Source: an uncultured Muribaculaceae bacterium
GTDB lineage: Bacteria > Bacteroidota > Bacteroidia > Bacteroidales > Muribaculaceae
Assembly: GCA_910579675.1 (NCBI GenBank)
Contig: CAJTUF010000008.1
Span: 1-14,122, forward strand
DNA: 14,122 bases
Direction of reading: 5' to 3'
This document shows, one piece after another, positions 7,898-14,122 of this stretch. Under the pieces are notes generated by a model. It did no database searches. It had not been told where the DNA came from and saw nothing but the letters and a program-made list of their open reading frames with translations. Position numbers and translations under genes: made by a program. How positions within the stretch are numbered: position 1 is the stretch's first letter; every line of letters starts with the position of its first letter.

Positions 7898-8617
7898 ATG
7901 AACAGCTACAATCTCCCTCCCGAATATCACGCCGAAGTGAAGCAGCCCATGTCGCTCGACAACCGCGTGAGCCGCATCATGCGCTCGGTATATGTCAAGA
8001 TGACCCTCGGCCTGCTCGTCACGGCCCTCACCTCGCTGTGGTGCTACTCCACTCCGGCTGTGATCAGCTTCTTTGCCACCCACTCGGCCGTGATGTGGGT
8101 GCTCATGCTCCTTGAGATAGGCCTTGTGCTCGGCATCTCGGCAGGCATCAACCGCCTGAGCTCCCCCACCGCCACCATGCTCTTCTATCTCTTTGCCGTG
8201 GTCAACGGCCTGATGCTCTTCCCGATCTTCATGGTCTACACCCACACGTCGATAGCCAAGACCTTCTTCATCACCGCCGGCACCTTTGGCGCCATGAGCA
8301 TCTTCGGCTACACCACCTCGCAGGATCTCACCAAGTGGGGCAGCTTCCTCATCATGGCCCTCATAGGTCTTATCGTGGTGTCGGTTGTCAACATCTTCGC
8401 CCATTCCACCACCCTTGAATGGATCATCTCGGGTGCCGGAGTCCTGATCTTTATCGGCCTCACCGCCTGGGACACCCAGCAGGTGAAGCGCATGGCCGCC
8501 ATGGCACCCGCCGAGTCGACCGGCCGCCTCGCCACCATCGGCGCCCTGAGCCTCTACCTCGACTTTATCAACCTCTTCCTCTACCTGCTCCGCTTCTTCG
8601 GCAGCAGCCGCGACTGA
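7898..8617 (+). CDS. Bax inhibitor-1 / YccA family inner-membrane protein
   Basis: This is a 239-residue polytopic membrane protein. About 30 polar residues precede seven hydrophobic segments (near 35-60, 65-82, 92-114, 121-139, 149-167, 175-190 and 212-235). Family hallmarks are GLTAWDTQQVKRM (188-200) and ALSLYLDFINLFLYLLRFFG (216-235). The two aspartates D192 and D222 match the paired aspartates that gate the pH-sensitive calcium leak in the characterised homologue YetJ of Bacillus subtilis. A role in ion leak or membrane stress is therefore plausible but unproven here. The start ATG lies 39 bp after the argS terminator; I see no consensus promoter in that gap. dapB starts 20 bp downstream, which suggests co-transcription. 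Confidence 0.93.
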   Translation: MNSYNLPPEYHAEVKQPMSLDNRVSRIMRSVYVKMTLGLLVTALTSLWCYSTPAVISFFATHSAVMWVLMLLEIGLVLGISAGINRLSSPTATMLFYLFAVVNGLMLFPIFMVYTHTSIAKTFFITAGTFGAMSIFGYTTSQDLTKWGSFLIMALIGLIVVSVVNIFAHSTTLEWIISGAGVLIFIGLTAWDTQQVKRMAAMAPAESTGRLATIGALSLYLDFINLFLYLLRFFGSSRD

Positions 8618-8637
8618 TTTATCCCCACCTTAGAGCA

Positions 8638-9366
8638 ATGAAAATAGCAATCATAGGATATGGCAAGATGGGCCACATCGTTGAGCGCATAGCCCGCGAG
8701 CGCGGCCATGATATAGTGTCGGTGATCGACGTCGACAATCAGGCCGACTTCGACTCCGACGCCTTCCGCTCGGCCGACGTGGCCATAGAGTTTACCACCC
8801 CCGCCACCGCCATCGACAACTACCGTCGCGCCTTTGCCGCCGGAGTGCCCGTGGTGTCGGGCTCCACCGGCTGGACCTCCCGCATGGCCGAAGTGGAGCA
8901 GATGGTGGCCGAGAGCGACGCAAGTCTTTTCTGGACCTCCAACTTTTCCGTTGGTGTCAACATATTTTTCGAGCTCAACAAGCGGTTGGCGCGCCTCATG
9001 GAGCCATTTCCCCAGTATCGCCCCTTCATGAGCGAGACCCACCACATCCACAAGCTCGACCATCCGAGCGGCACCGCCGTGACCCTCGCCGAGGGTATCG
9101 TCGAGGAGCATCCGCGCGTCAACTCATGGACTGAGGAGGTGCCAGCGGCCGACGATGCGCTCATTGTGAGCCACATACGCGAGGGCGAAGTGCCGGGCAC
9201 CCACACCATCACATGGGATAGCCCCGTCGACAGCATCTCCATCACCCACCGCGCCAAGAGCCGCGAGGGATTTGCCTTAGGAGCCGTGATGGCCGCCGAA
9301 TGGCTTCCCGGCCATAAGGGCATGCAGGGTATGGACGCCCTCATGTCGGATCTGCTCAAAGCCTGA
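8638..9366 (+). CDS. dapB: 4-hydroxy-tetrahydrodipicolinate reductase
   Basis: DapB (242 residues) reduces 4-hydroxy-tetrahydrodipicolinate with NAD(P)H, the second committed step toward meso-diaminopimelate and lysine, in the cytosol. The nucleotide-binding loop is GYGKMG (7-12). EFTTP (51-55) and SGSTGW (74-79) follow. The catalytic/substrate motif is ETHHIHKLDHPSGTA (133-147), with H135/H136 and K139 in the places of the E. coli catalytic His and Lys. The frame stays open upstream to 8419, inside the previous gene. The ATG at 8638 is chosen because MKIAIIGYGKMG is the canonical N-terminus of the Rossmann fold. It sits 20 bp after the Bax-inhibitor-family stop and 49 bp before lepB. The dapB-lepB pairing is, from general knowledge, usual in Bacteroidales. 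Confidence 0.97.
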   Translation: MKIAIIGYGKMGHIVERIARERGHDIVSVIDVDNQADFDSDAFRSADVAIEFTTPATAIDNYRRAFAAGVPVVSGSTGWTSRMAEVEQMVAESDASLFWTSNFSVGVNIFFELNKRLARLMEPFPQYRPFMSETHHIHKLDHPSGTAVTLAEGIVEEHPRVNSWTEEVPAADDALIVSHIREGEVPGTHTITWDSPVDSISITHRAKSREGFALGAVMAAEWLPGHKGMQGMDALMSDLLKA

Positions 9367-9415
9367 CCTACCCCGCTGATAACCACCATTATCTACCTCT
9401 CATCCTCATCACACC

Positions 9416-10903
9416 ATGCAAGAAAAGCCCGTTGCCCCCTCCTCAGCCACCCCATCGCCGTCAGATAATCATTATCCAACATTCAGCGAGCGCATCAAGG
9501 CAGTGAAGCCGAGCCGCTGGATCCGTTTTGCCATCGTAGCCGTGATATTTCTGGCGTGGGTGGCATGGCTCGGCAGCTGGTGGGTAGCCCTCTTCCTCAT
9601 CCTCCTCTTCGACATCTATATCACCGGATATATACCCCTCACATGGTGGAAGAAGAGCAAGAGCCCGGCGGTGCGCACCGTCATGGGGTGGGTCGACGCG
9701 ATAGTCTATGCCCTCATTCTGGTCTATTTCATATTTCTCTTTGTCGGGCAGAACTATCAGATCCCGTCGTCGTCGCTTGAAAAGACCCTCCTCACCGGCG
9801 ACTATCTATGGGTCAACAAGATGGCCTATGGCCCTCGGGTGCCCAACACCCCCATCCATTTCCCGCTGGCCCACAACACCATGCCCGTGACAGGAGGCAA
9901 GAGCTATCTCGACACTCCCGAATGGCCCTATCATCGCCTCAAAGGCTATACAGCGGTGGAGCGCGGCGACATTGTGGTGTTTAACTTCCCAGCGGGCGAC
10001 ACCGTGGCGCTCAACATGCAGAACCCCGACTACTATACCCTCTGCGACATATTCGGGCGCGAGGCAGTCAACTCGGGCAATCCCCGCTTCGGCGAGGTGA
10101 TCTACCGTCCGGTAGACCGTCGCGAGAACTATGTGAAGCGCTGCGTGGCCCTTCCGGGCGACACCATCCGCATAGCGGGCGGCGATATATATATCGACGG
10201 AGTGAAGCAGGAGATGCCTTCCGACGCACAGTTCAACTACATCTTCCAGATCAATGGAGCCCCCCTCTCCGAAGTCGACCTCGAAGCTCTCGGTATTGCT
10301 AAGGACGACATAGCCCTTGTCAATCCGACGATCAACATGGCCGACATCGATGGGCTCAGCCAGCTCGGATTTACCGTGCGCCACGACGGTAGCGTGCCCC
10401 CCATCTACCGCGCCCCTCTCACGGCATCCATGATAGCCTCCCTCCGCACTCGTGGCGATCTGACCCATATCATCAGAGAGACCTCGCAGGCAGGCAACGA
10501 ATTTCTCTATCCCCGTGGCGCAGGAGCCGGATGGACCCGTGCCGACTACGGCCCCCTCTGGGTACCCGCCAAGGGAGCTACCATCAAGCTCGATGCCGAC
10601 ACCTGGGACCGCTACAGCCGCGTGATACGCAACTACGAGAATCACCCCGACGCCTATTTCGACGAATCGACCCAGACAGCCTATATCGATGGCAAGCCCG
10701 CCACAGAATATACCTTTGCCATGGATTATTACTTCATGATGGGCGACAACCGCGACAACTCGCTCGACTCGCGCTACTGGGGTTTTGTTCCCGAAGACCA
10801 TATCGTGGGACGCCCCGAGAGGGTGCTCATATCCTTTGACAAGGACCGGAGCTTCCCCTTCAATATCAGATGGAACCGAATATTCCGCAACGCCCGCTCG
10901 TGA
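9416..10903 (+). CDS. lepB: Signal peptidase I (long Bacteroidetes form)
   Basis: This 495-residue inner-membrane serine protease removes signal peptides from exported proteins on the periplasmic side. The N-terminal ~30 residues are polar and proline/serine-rich. Hydrophobic segments follow at about 35-56, 57-76 and 92-112. The catalytic serine is S120 in IPSSSLEKTLLTGD (116-129), and the general base is K241 in YVKRCVALPGDTI (239-251). The conserved GDNRDNSLDSRYWGFVP is at 443-459. Compared with the 324-residue E. coli enzyme there is a long insertion, about 265-420, between the lysine box and the GDNRDNS box. Leucine follows the catalytic serine in place of the usual methionine. The ATG at 9416 has no clear Shine-Dalgarno. 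The gene's 3' end overlaps the next gene. Confidence 0.95.
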   Translation: MQEKPVAPSSATPSPSDNHYPTFSERIKAVKPSRWIRFAIVAVIFLAWVAWLGSWWVALFLILLFDIYITGYIPLTWWKKSKSPAVRTVMGWVDAIVYALILVYFIFLFVGQNYQIPSSSLEKTLLTGDYLWVNKMAYGPRVPNTPIHFPLAHNTMPVTGGKSYLDTPEWPYHRLKGYTAVERGDIVVFNFPAGDTVALNMQNPDYYTLCDIFGREAVNSGNPRFGEVIYRPVDRRENYVKRCVALPGDTIRIAGGDIYIDGVKQEMPSDAQFNYIFQINGAPLSEVDLEALGIAKDDIALVNPTINMADIDGLSQLGFTVRHDGSVPPIYRAPLTASMIASLRTRGDLTHIIRETSQAGNEFLYPRGAGAGWTRADYGPLWVPAKGATIKLDADTWDRYSRVIRNYENHPDAYFDESTQTAYIDGKPATEYTFAMDYYFMMGDNRDNSLDSRYWGFVPEDHIVGRPERVLISFDKDRSFPFNIRWNRIFRNARS

Positions 10904-11520
10904 GCCATCCGCTGATCACCCATGCACCCGGCGAGGTGATATCCCTTCCGCCGCGCCTTCTCCCTTCCGCCGCCTACTACGCCCTCATGGCCTCCTATCC
11001 GGAGGCTGGGGTGGGGTGGGGTGGCCGCTACGACAGGACCGACAAAGACACCCACCGATTCAGGATAGCCGACACCCGGGGGCCGCTCACCCTCACTGTG
11101 CCGATAGCCAAGCCGCAGGGGGGCGCACGATGGGCCGACGTGGAGCTCAGCGATCATGGTCGCTGGCAGGAAACCATGCCCACCGCCCTCGAAAGCGCAT
11201 ATGGCCGCACCCCGTTTTTTGAGTTTTATGCCGACCGTCTGCTCCCCATCATCGCCAACGCCCGTGGGGGCGACAAGCTCATCGACTTTGCCTCGGCCCT
11301 CGACAGCGCCGTGTGTGGTATACTCGGGTTGACCTCCCACCGCATAGTGCATAGCGCCACGGAGGTCGTCAAGACACCCGGCGCCCCGCTCCCCGAGCTC
11401 CCGCCCTACTGGCAGGTCAGGGCCGGCACCCTCGGCTTCATACCGGGCCTGAGCATCCTCGACCTCATCTTCAACCTCGGCCCCGAGGCTCCTCTTCTCA
11501 TTCGTGCAGCCACCCGCTGA
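10870..11520 (+). CDS. WbqC-like family protein
   Basis: This 216-residue soluble protein is of the WbqC-like family, named after an O-antigen cluster gene. The biochemical role is not established. Matching features are LLPSAAYYALMASYP (about 36-50), an RFRI...GPLTLTVPI strand pair, WQETMPTALESAYGRTPFFEFYADRLLP (the H/W..L.SAYG..PFFE.Y pattern, near 98-125) and the C-terminal GFIPGLSILDLIFNLGPE. The ATG at 10870 overlaps lepB by 34 bp. An alternative GTG at 10900 overlaps the lepB stop as GTGA and would give a 206-residue protein with translational coupling. Conserved sequence starts after both, so the start is undecided. The order dapB-lepB-WbqC-like is typical of Bacteroidales and points to co-transcription. 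Confidence 0.88.
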   Translation: MEPNIPQRPLVSHPLITHAPGEVISLPPRLLPSAAYYALMASYPEAGVGWGGRYDRTDKDTHRFRIADTRGPLTLTVPIAKPQGGARWADVELSDHGRWQETMPTALESAYGRTPFFEFYADRLLPIIANARGGDKLIDFASALDSAVCGILGLTSHRIVHSATEVVKTPGAPLPELPPYWQVRAGTLGFIPGLSILDLIFNLGPEAPLLIRAATR

Positions 11521-11558
11521 GACTCAGAAATCACACCTTCCCACCTTTGAATCATAAG

Positions 11559-12620
11559 ATGTATACGCCTCCATTCAGATACACGTCGCGTATACTCAAT
11601 CTCGTTGCCGAAATATCAGCAAAGATTGAGCGATATGCCATAGTGCTTGAGCAGGACACCACCCTGCGCCTGCGCAAAGCCAACCGCATCAAGACCATCC
11701 ACAGCTCACTCGCCATAGAGGGAAATGAGCTCTCGGAGGGGCAGGTGCGCGACATCATCAATGGCAAAAACGTGGTGGCGCCACTGCGTGAGATCCAGGA
11801 GGTGAAAAATGCCATCGCCACCTACGATATCTTTCCGACGCTAAATCCATTTGACGAAAACGATCTCCTGAAAGCCCATCACACCATGATGCTCACCCTC
11901 GTCGACAATCCCGGACGCTGGCGCGCAAGTGGAGTGGGGGTGTTTGGCGACGCCGGTTGCATACACATGGCTCCTCCGGCCAACCGTGTGCCCGGGCTTA
12001 TGTCGGAGCTTTTCGACTGGCTCAAAAACGCCGACGACCATCTGCTGATCCGGTCGTGTGTGTTTCACTACGAATTTGAGTTTATCCATCCGTTTACCGA
12101 TGGCAATGGGCGCACAGGCCGATTGTGGCAATCGCTGATCCTCACTCAGCTGCATCCGCTGTTTGCCCATCTGCCGGTGGAAAATATGGTGTTTTCCAAC
12201 CAACAGGCATATTATGATGCCATAAGCGCCTCTACCTCAGCCGGCGAGTCAACCCCCTTCATAGAGTTTATGCTCGGCGAGATACTCGACACGCTGACCT
12301 CACATCAAGGCAACGAGAAAAAGCCGATTGATGAGAACGCATCACCGCTCGAAAGAGAATTCGGTATAATATTCGGAAACGAGTTCGGTATAAAGTTCGG
12401 TATAAAGTTCGGCGATAATGATATGAGGGTCTTGCTCCTTCTCAATTCCAATCCGATGTTTTCAGCTCAAAAGATTGCCGACCGTTTGAGTCTTACCAAG
12501 AGAGCGGTAGAAAAAATAGTCAGGCGACTTCGCGAGAATAATGTCATCGAGCGGGTCGGGAGCAACAAAAGCGGCTATTGGAAACTGAACCGTATAGACC
12601 ATAAGTTGCCACCACAATAA
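11559..12620 (+). CDS. Fic-family protein with winged-helix C-terminus (predicted AMPylase, self-inhibited)
   Basis: This 353-residue protein is predicted to transfer AMP from ATP to hydroxyl side chains of a target protein. The Fic motif HPFTDGNGRTGR (177-188) is complete, including the catalytic histidine and the phosphate-binding GNGR. The N-terminal inhibitory helix carries SLAIEGN (50-56). It fits the S/TxxxE(G/N) motif, with E54 expected to block productive ATP binding, as in class II Fic proteins. Residues 267-285 form an EFGI/KFGI repeat linker encoded by 12-bp tandem repeats. A winged-helix domain follows at about 288-345 (AQKIADRLSLTKRAVEKIVRRL). I use ATG 11559; an in-frame TTG at 11547 is less likely. 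The gene lies 38 bp after the WbqC-like stop with no convincing promoter between, so read-through is plausible. The target is unknown. Confidence 0.93.
   Translation: MYTPPFRYTSRILNLVAEISAKIERYAIVLEQDTTLRLRKANRIKTIHSSLAIEGNELSEGQVRDIINGKNVVAPLREIQEVKNAIATYDIFPTLNPFDENDLLKAHHTMMLTLVDNPGRWRASGVGVFGDAGCIHMAPPANRVPGLMSELFDWLKNADDHLLIRSCVFHYEFEFIHPFTDGNGRTGRLWQSLILTQLHPLFAHLPVENMVFSNQQAYYDAISASTSAGESTPFIEFMLGEILDTLTSHQGNEKKPIDENASPLEREFGIIFGNEFGIKFGIKFGDNDMRVLLLLNSNPMFSAQKIADRLSLTKRAVEKIVRRLRENNVIERVGSNKSGYWKLNRIDHKLPPQ
12360..12412 (+). repeat. 12-bp in-frame tandem repeat in the Fic linker
   Basis: Four 12-bp units and a partial fifth lie at 12360, 12372, 12384, 12396 and 12408. The units at 12384 and 12396 are identical (ttcggtataaag). 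Each unit encodes FG plus two residues, giving FGII-FGNE-FGIK-FGIK-FG. Gain or loss of a unit would change linker length by four residues without shifting the frame. Confidence 0.9.
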
Positions 12621-12643
12621 TAATTCTTTTGCCGCACCCGGTG

Positions 12644-12686
12644 TTTTTTCGTATATTAGCGCTCGATACGCTTTTTAACGAAAAAA
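12644..12686 (+). terminator. Terminator after the Fic gene
   Basis: A short stem agcg (12658-12661)/cgct (12669-12672) runs into five Ts (12672-12676). It is enclosed by a perfect 9-bp outer pairing, ttttttcgt (12644-12652) with acgaaaaaa (12678-12686). The A/T-rich outer arms would let it work on either strand. It separates the Fic gene from the next promoter. Confidence 0.65.
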
Positions 12687-12699
12687 ATGAGCCCACACC

Positions 12700-12731
12700 G
12701 TTGGTTTTCATCCGAAATAGTCATAACTTTG
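12700..12731 (+). promoter_or_regulatory. Strong Bacteroidetes promoter upstream of the leader and HTH gene
   Basis: GTTG (12700-12703) and TAACTTTG (12724-12731) are separated by 20 bp, the best -33/-7 pair in the window. Transcription would begin near 12738, about 320 nt before the first ATG of the helix-turn-helix gene. Confidence 0.8.
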
Positions 12732-12737
12732 CAAAAA

Positions 12738-13057
12738 GCTGACTCCCATTTAGGTGGGATCGGTATGAAACCGAGTATTACTTATCTACTGTAGTCAATC
12801 AGAGAATCCGGAAAATTCTAATGAAAAGAGGCTGATAGTGGACAAGCCATACTCCTGTATCGTGCATATCTACGTGATGCTCCTTGTCTGGTGCAAGGGC
12901 CTGCATTCGTCGTATTTATATACACATACGGGTGTGGGCTCTTACTACATCTATCTTTTCAGGTTTTTTCCGGTACCTTCTGATCAAAGATGTGAGGAGG
13001 GCTCATGCCTTATTGCTTGCTTTTCAGGCGTAGGAAGGGCTTCCGCAAAAGACCGCC
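12738..13057 (+). ncRNA. Long structured 5' leader (possible cis-regulatory RNA or small RNA)
   Basis: About 320 nt lie between the predicted transcription start and the helix-turn-helix ATG and hold no convincing gene. Several local stems are visible. tccca/tggga pairs 12744-12748 with 12755-12759, and tcggt/accga pairs 12760-12764 with 12770-12774. atcag/ctgat (12798-12802/12832-12836) encloses agaat/attct (12803-12807/12815-12819). atgc/gcat (12877-12880/12903-12906) encloses ccttg/caagg (12882-12886/12894-12898). I do not recognise a known riboswitch class. It may be an attenuator-type leader, an independent small RNA, or simply a long untranslated region. A GTG-started frame (12838-13158) runs through it but looks non-coding. 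Confidence 0.45.
12765..12794 (+). CDS. Possible 9-residue leader peptide
   Basis: ATG to TAG encodes MKPSITYLL. A good Shine-Dalgarno-like AGGTGG (12752-12757) sits 7 nt upstream, which is unusual because such sites are rare in this genome type. It begins about 27 nt after the predicted transcription start. The ribosome site overlaps the first leader hairpin and the ATG lies in the loop of the second. No run of regulatory codons is apparent. Very short and unproven. Confidence 0.25.
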   Translation: MKPSITYLL

Positions 13058-13306
13058 ATGATGCATATCGGCCAACGTATCAAGCAGATAATCGACAGGC
13101 ATCCCAAAGACCACACGGTCACATGGTTTGCCCGTCAGCTCAATTGCGACCGCCGTAACGTATACAATATCTTCGCGCGGTCGACAATCGACACCGAGTT
13201 GCTGAGGCGGATCTCGATTATTCTCGACCACAATTTTTTCAAAGATCTATCCGACGACACTTTCCCATCCCCCGGAGGCTCCGTGCTTCCGGGGGATGGT
13301 GTGTAA
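13058..13306 (+). CDS. Small helix-turn-helix DNA-binding protein
   Basis: This 82-residue protein is a predicted single-domain DNA-binding regulator. The helix-turn-helix covers about residues 20-55. TVTWFARQLNC (20-30) is the first helix and turn, RRNVYNIF (32-39) is the likely recognition helix, and DTELLRRISIIL (45-56) is the supporting helix. The sequence resembles small Xre-like proteins found singly in many Bacteroidales, which usually begin MHIG. The start may therefore be the second ATG (13061) rather than 13058. The last ~15 residues (SPGGSVLPGDGV) are encoded by a perfect hairpin and look like a non-functional tail read through terminator DNA. The gene has a ~320-nt leader and lies upstream of a Big_2-domain exported protein. 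Target unknown. Confidence 0.82.
   Translation: MMHIGQRIKQIIDRHPKDHTVTWFARQLNCDRRNVYNIFARSTIDTELLRRISIILDHNFFKDLSDDTFPSPGGSVLPGDGV
13266..13298 (+). terminator. Hairpin overlapping the end of the helix-turn-helix gene
   Basis: Perfect 11-bp arms catcccccgga (13266-13276) and tccgggggatg (13288-13298) enclose an 11-nt loop. No long T-tract follows, only gtgtaaatat, so termination efficiency is uncertain. It lies within the last codons of the gene. Confidence 0.6.
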
Positions 13307-13312
13307 ATATAC

Positions 13313-13327
13313 TTCACATAGTGTGAA
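13313..13327. promoter_or_regulatory. 15-bp palindrome, possible operator
   Basis: ttcaca (13313-13318) and tgtgaa (13322-13327) are perfect inverted repeats around tag. The site lies 6 bp after the helix-turn-helix stop and about 45 bp upstream of the -7 element of the next gene. That position suits regulation by a DNA-binding dimer. It could also be a small RNA hairpin. Confidence 0.4.
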
Positions 13328-13371
13328 ATCAAGGGCCACGCTAATTTTAAACCACTCAATCTTTTAGTTCC

Positions 13372-13379
13372 TAAATTTG
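13372..13379 (+). promoter_or_regulatory. -7 promoter element for the Big_2-domain gene
   Basis: TAAATTTG is a full match to TAnnTTTG. The -33 region is poor; TTTT at 13345-13348 gives a 23-bp spacer. Transcription would begin near 13386 and leave a leader of about 88 nt. That leader contains an imperfect stem between aacggtata (from about 13383) and tataggccgtt. Confidence 0.6.
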
Positions 13380-13473
13380 CCCAACGGTATATATCTTCTG
13401 TTATAGGCCGTTATGTTCTCCTCTTGAGAATGTAAAAATCACACAATCAAATCACATAATTAACCAATCTATT

Positions 13474-14122
13474 ATGACTAAAAGATTACTCATCCCGAAG
13501 TCATGGAGCGGAATCAGACTCTTTATGAGTCTGTTGCTGCTCGTCACGGCCACATTCCCGATGCTGGCCTTGCGGCTTGATCAGTCGGAAATGACCCTTA
13601 AGAGAGGGACAACGGTAGAACTTACAGCCACCCGAGGCACTGAGGCAGGCGCACTCAGCTGGGTTGTAAAACCGGAAGGTATTGCATCCATCAAGCCCTA
13701 TGCTACAAATCCTCTTATCTGCGGTGTCACCGGAGAGAAAGCCGGCGATGCTGTAGTTACTGCTCAGGTCGGTACCAGCACCACCGCAGTAATGCAAAAC
13801 TGCAAGGTGAAGGTATGGGATCTGGCTATCGAATCGACCGATCTCGTGTTGACCGAAGGGGATAAGATTGACCTCGCAGAAAAGGTGCAGGGTGTCAATC
13901 TTCCCGAAGGCTGGGAGATCATGTTTAACGTTGCTGACCGCGACAACAATGTGGTATCTCTGTCAGGTTCAACACTTGAAGCTAAGGCTGCCGGAAGCAC
14001 CGACATTAATGCCGATCTCTTTAACGTAAACGGCCTTGAAGAGCGCGTGGTGATCAAAGTCACAGTCAAGGCAAAAGAGATCAATGCCAAGAGCATCACC
14101 CTCAACTACAAGGAAGCCAATC
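13474..14122 (+). CDS. Exported protein with bacterial Ig-like (Big_2) domains, 5' part (runs off window)
   Basis: The frame is open from the ATG at 13474 to the right edge (216 codons visible). Residues 1 to about 32 form a signal peptide (KR at 3-4, core LFMSLLLLVTATFPMLA). The first Big_2-type domain covers about 33-115. It shows the family pattern LxLDQSEMTLKRGTTVELTA, LSWVVKPEGIAS, CGVTGEKAGDAVVTAQV and CKVKVW. A second, more diverged copy covers about 117-205 (VLTEGDKIDLAEKV, LEAKAAGSTDINADL). A third begins near INAKSITLNYKEAN. Such domains are usual in Bacteroidales surface or secreted proteins as adhesive or spacer modules; the functional domain should lie downstream. No Shine-Dalgarno is visible, and the leader is A/T-rich as expected for the phylum. 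Confidence 0.88.
   Translation, partial: MTKRLLIPKSWSGIRLFMSLLLLVTATFPMLALRLDQSEMTLKRGTTVELTATRGTEAGALSWVVKPEGIASIKPYATNPLICGVTGEKAGDAVVTAQVGTSTTAVMQNCKVKVWDLAIESTDLVLTEGDKIDLAEKVQGVNLPEGWEIMFNVADRDNNVVSLSGSTLEAKAAGSTDINADLFNVNGLEERVVIKVTVKAKEINAKSITLNYKEAN

Noticed and set aside
8419..8637. Upstream extension of the dapB frame
   Set aside because: It lies within the Bax-inhibitor-family gene in another frame, and the conserved DapB N-terminus begins at 8638.
9806..10801. Minus-strand frame of 331 codons across lepB, and similar frames over 5208-5885 and 7892-8404
   Set aside because: These are shadows of GC-rich coding sequence, with no start context, motif or operon logic.
11542..11549. 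CACCTTTG resembling a -7 promoter element before the Fic gene
   Set aside because: The first base mismatches and the start codon is only 10 bp downstream, which would leave almost no leader. No -33 box is evident.
12803..12819. A gaatccgg-like string reminiscent of the cobalamin riboswitch core
   Set aside because: The surrounding conserved cobalamin elements are missing, and the string is explained by a simple 5-bp stem with a 7-nt loop.
12838..13158. GTG-started frame of 106 codons in the leader
   Set aside because: It overlaps the HTH gene in another frame, has a weak start, cysteine/aromatic-rich low-quality sequence and no recognisable domain.

Overview
The window looks like a chromosomal segment from a Bacteroidales gut bacterium, probably of the Muribaculaceae (S24-7) type. 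Four things support this. Several promoters match the Bacteroidetes -7 consensus TAnnTTTG, two of them with a GTTG/TTG box 20 bp upstream. Shine-Dalgarno sequences are mostly absent. The gene order dapB - lepB - WbqC-like is, from general knowledge, familiar in Bacteroidales. There are two large secreted proteins built from Ig-like or InlB-like repeats, one ending in a tail like those of the Bacteroidales type IX secretion/sorting system. The genus is an inference; no rRNA is present.

Layout, left to right. (1) Positions 1-614 hold the C-terminal part of an IS4-type transposase, cut by the window edge. (2) Positions 615-1664 hold no credible gene. They contain a very GC-rich block of repeats: a ~132-bp unit in inverted orientation facing three direct copies, then a 66-bp tandem array of hairpins, with a related hairpin at the left end. 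Both families change sequence between copies in ways that keep base pairing, so the hairpins look maintained. (3) Positions 1665-5840 encode a 1391-residue exported protein of about 12 beta-rich modules, with its own promoter and terminator. (4) Positions 5988-7778 encode arginyl-tRNA synthetase, with its own promoter and a long hairpin terminator. (5) Positions 7898-11520 hold a compact, probably co-transcribed set: a Bax-inhibitor-1 family membrane protein, DapB (lysine/diaminopimelate pathway), signal peptidase I and a WbqC-like protein. A Fic-family AMP-transferase follows 38 bp later (11559-12620). (6) A terminator, a strong promoter and a ~320-nt untranslated, apparently structured leader precede a small helix-turn-helix protein (13058-13306). 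(7) The window ends in the 5' part of a second exported protein with bacterial Ig-like (Big_2) domains.

The centre is ordinary housekeeping DNA for translation, cell-wall precursor synthesis and protein export. It is flanked by accessory DNA: a transposase remnant or element, repeats and surface-type proteins. The most interesting parts are the covarying hairpin repeats at 635-1521 and the long structured leader at about 12738-13057, which contains a 9-codon ORF whose ribosome site and start fall inside hairpins. No CRISPR array, tRNA or rRNA was seen. No complete novel multi-gene system could be supported.
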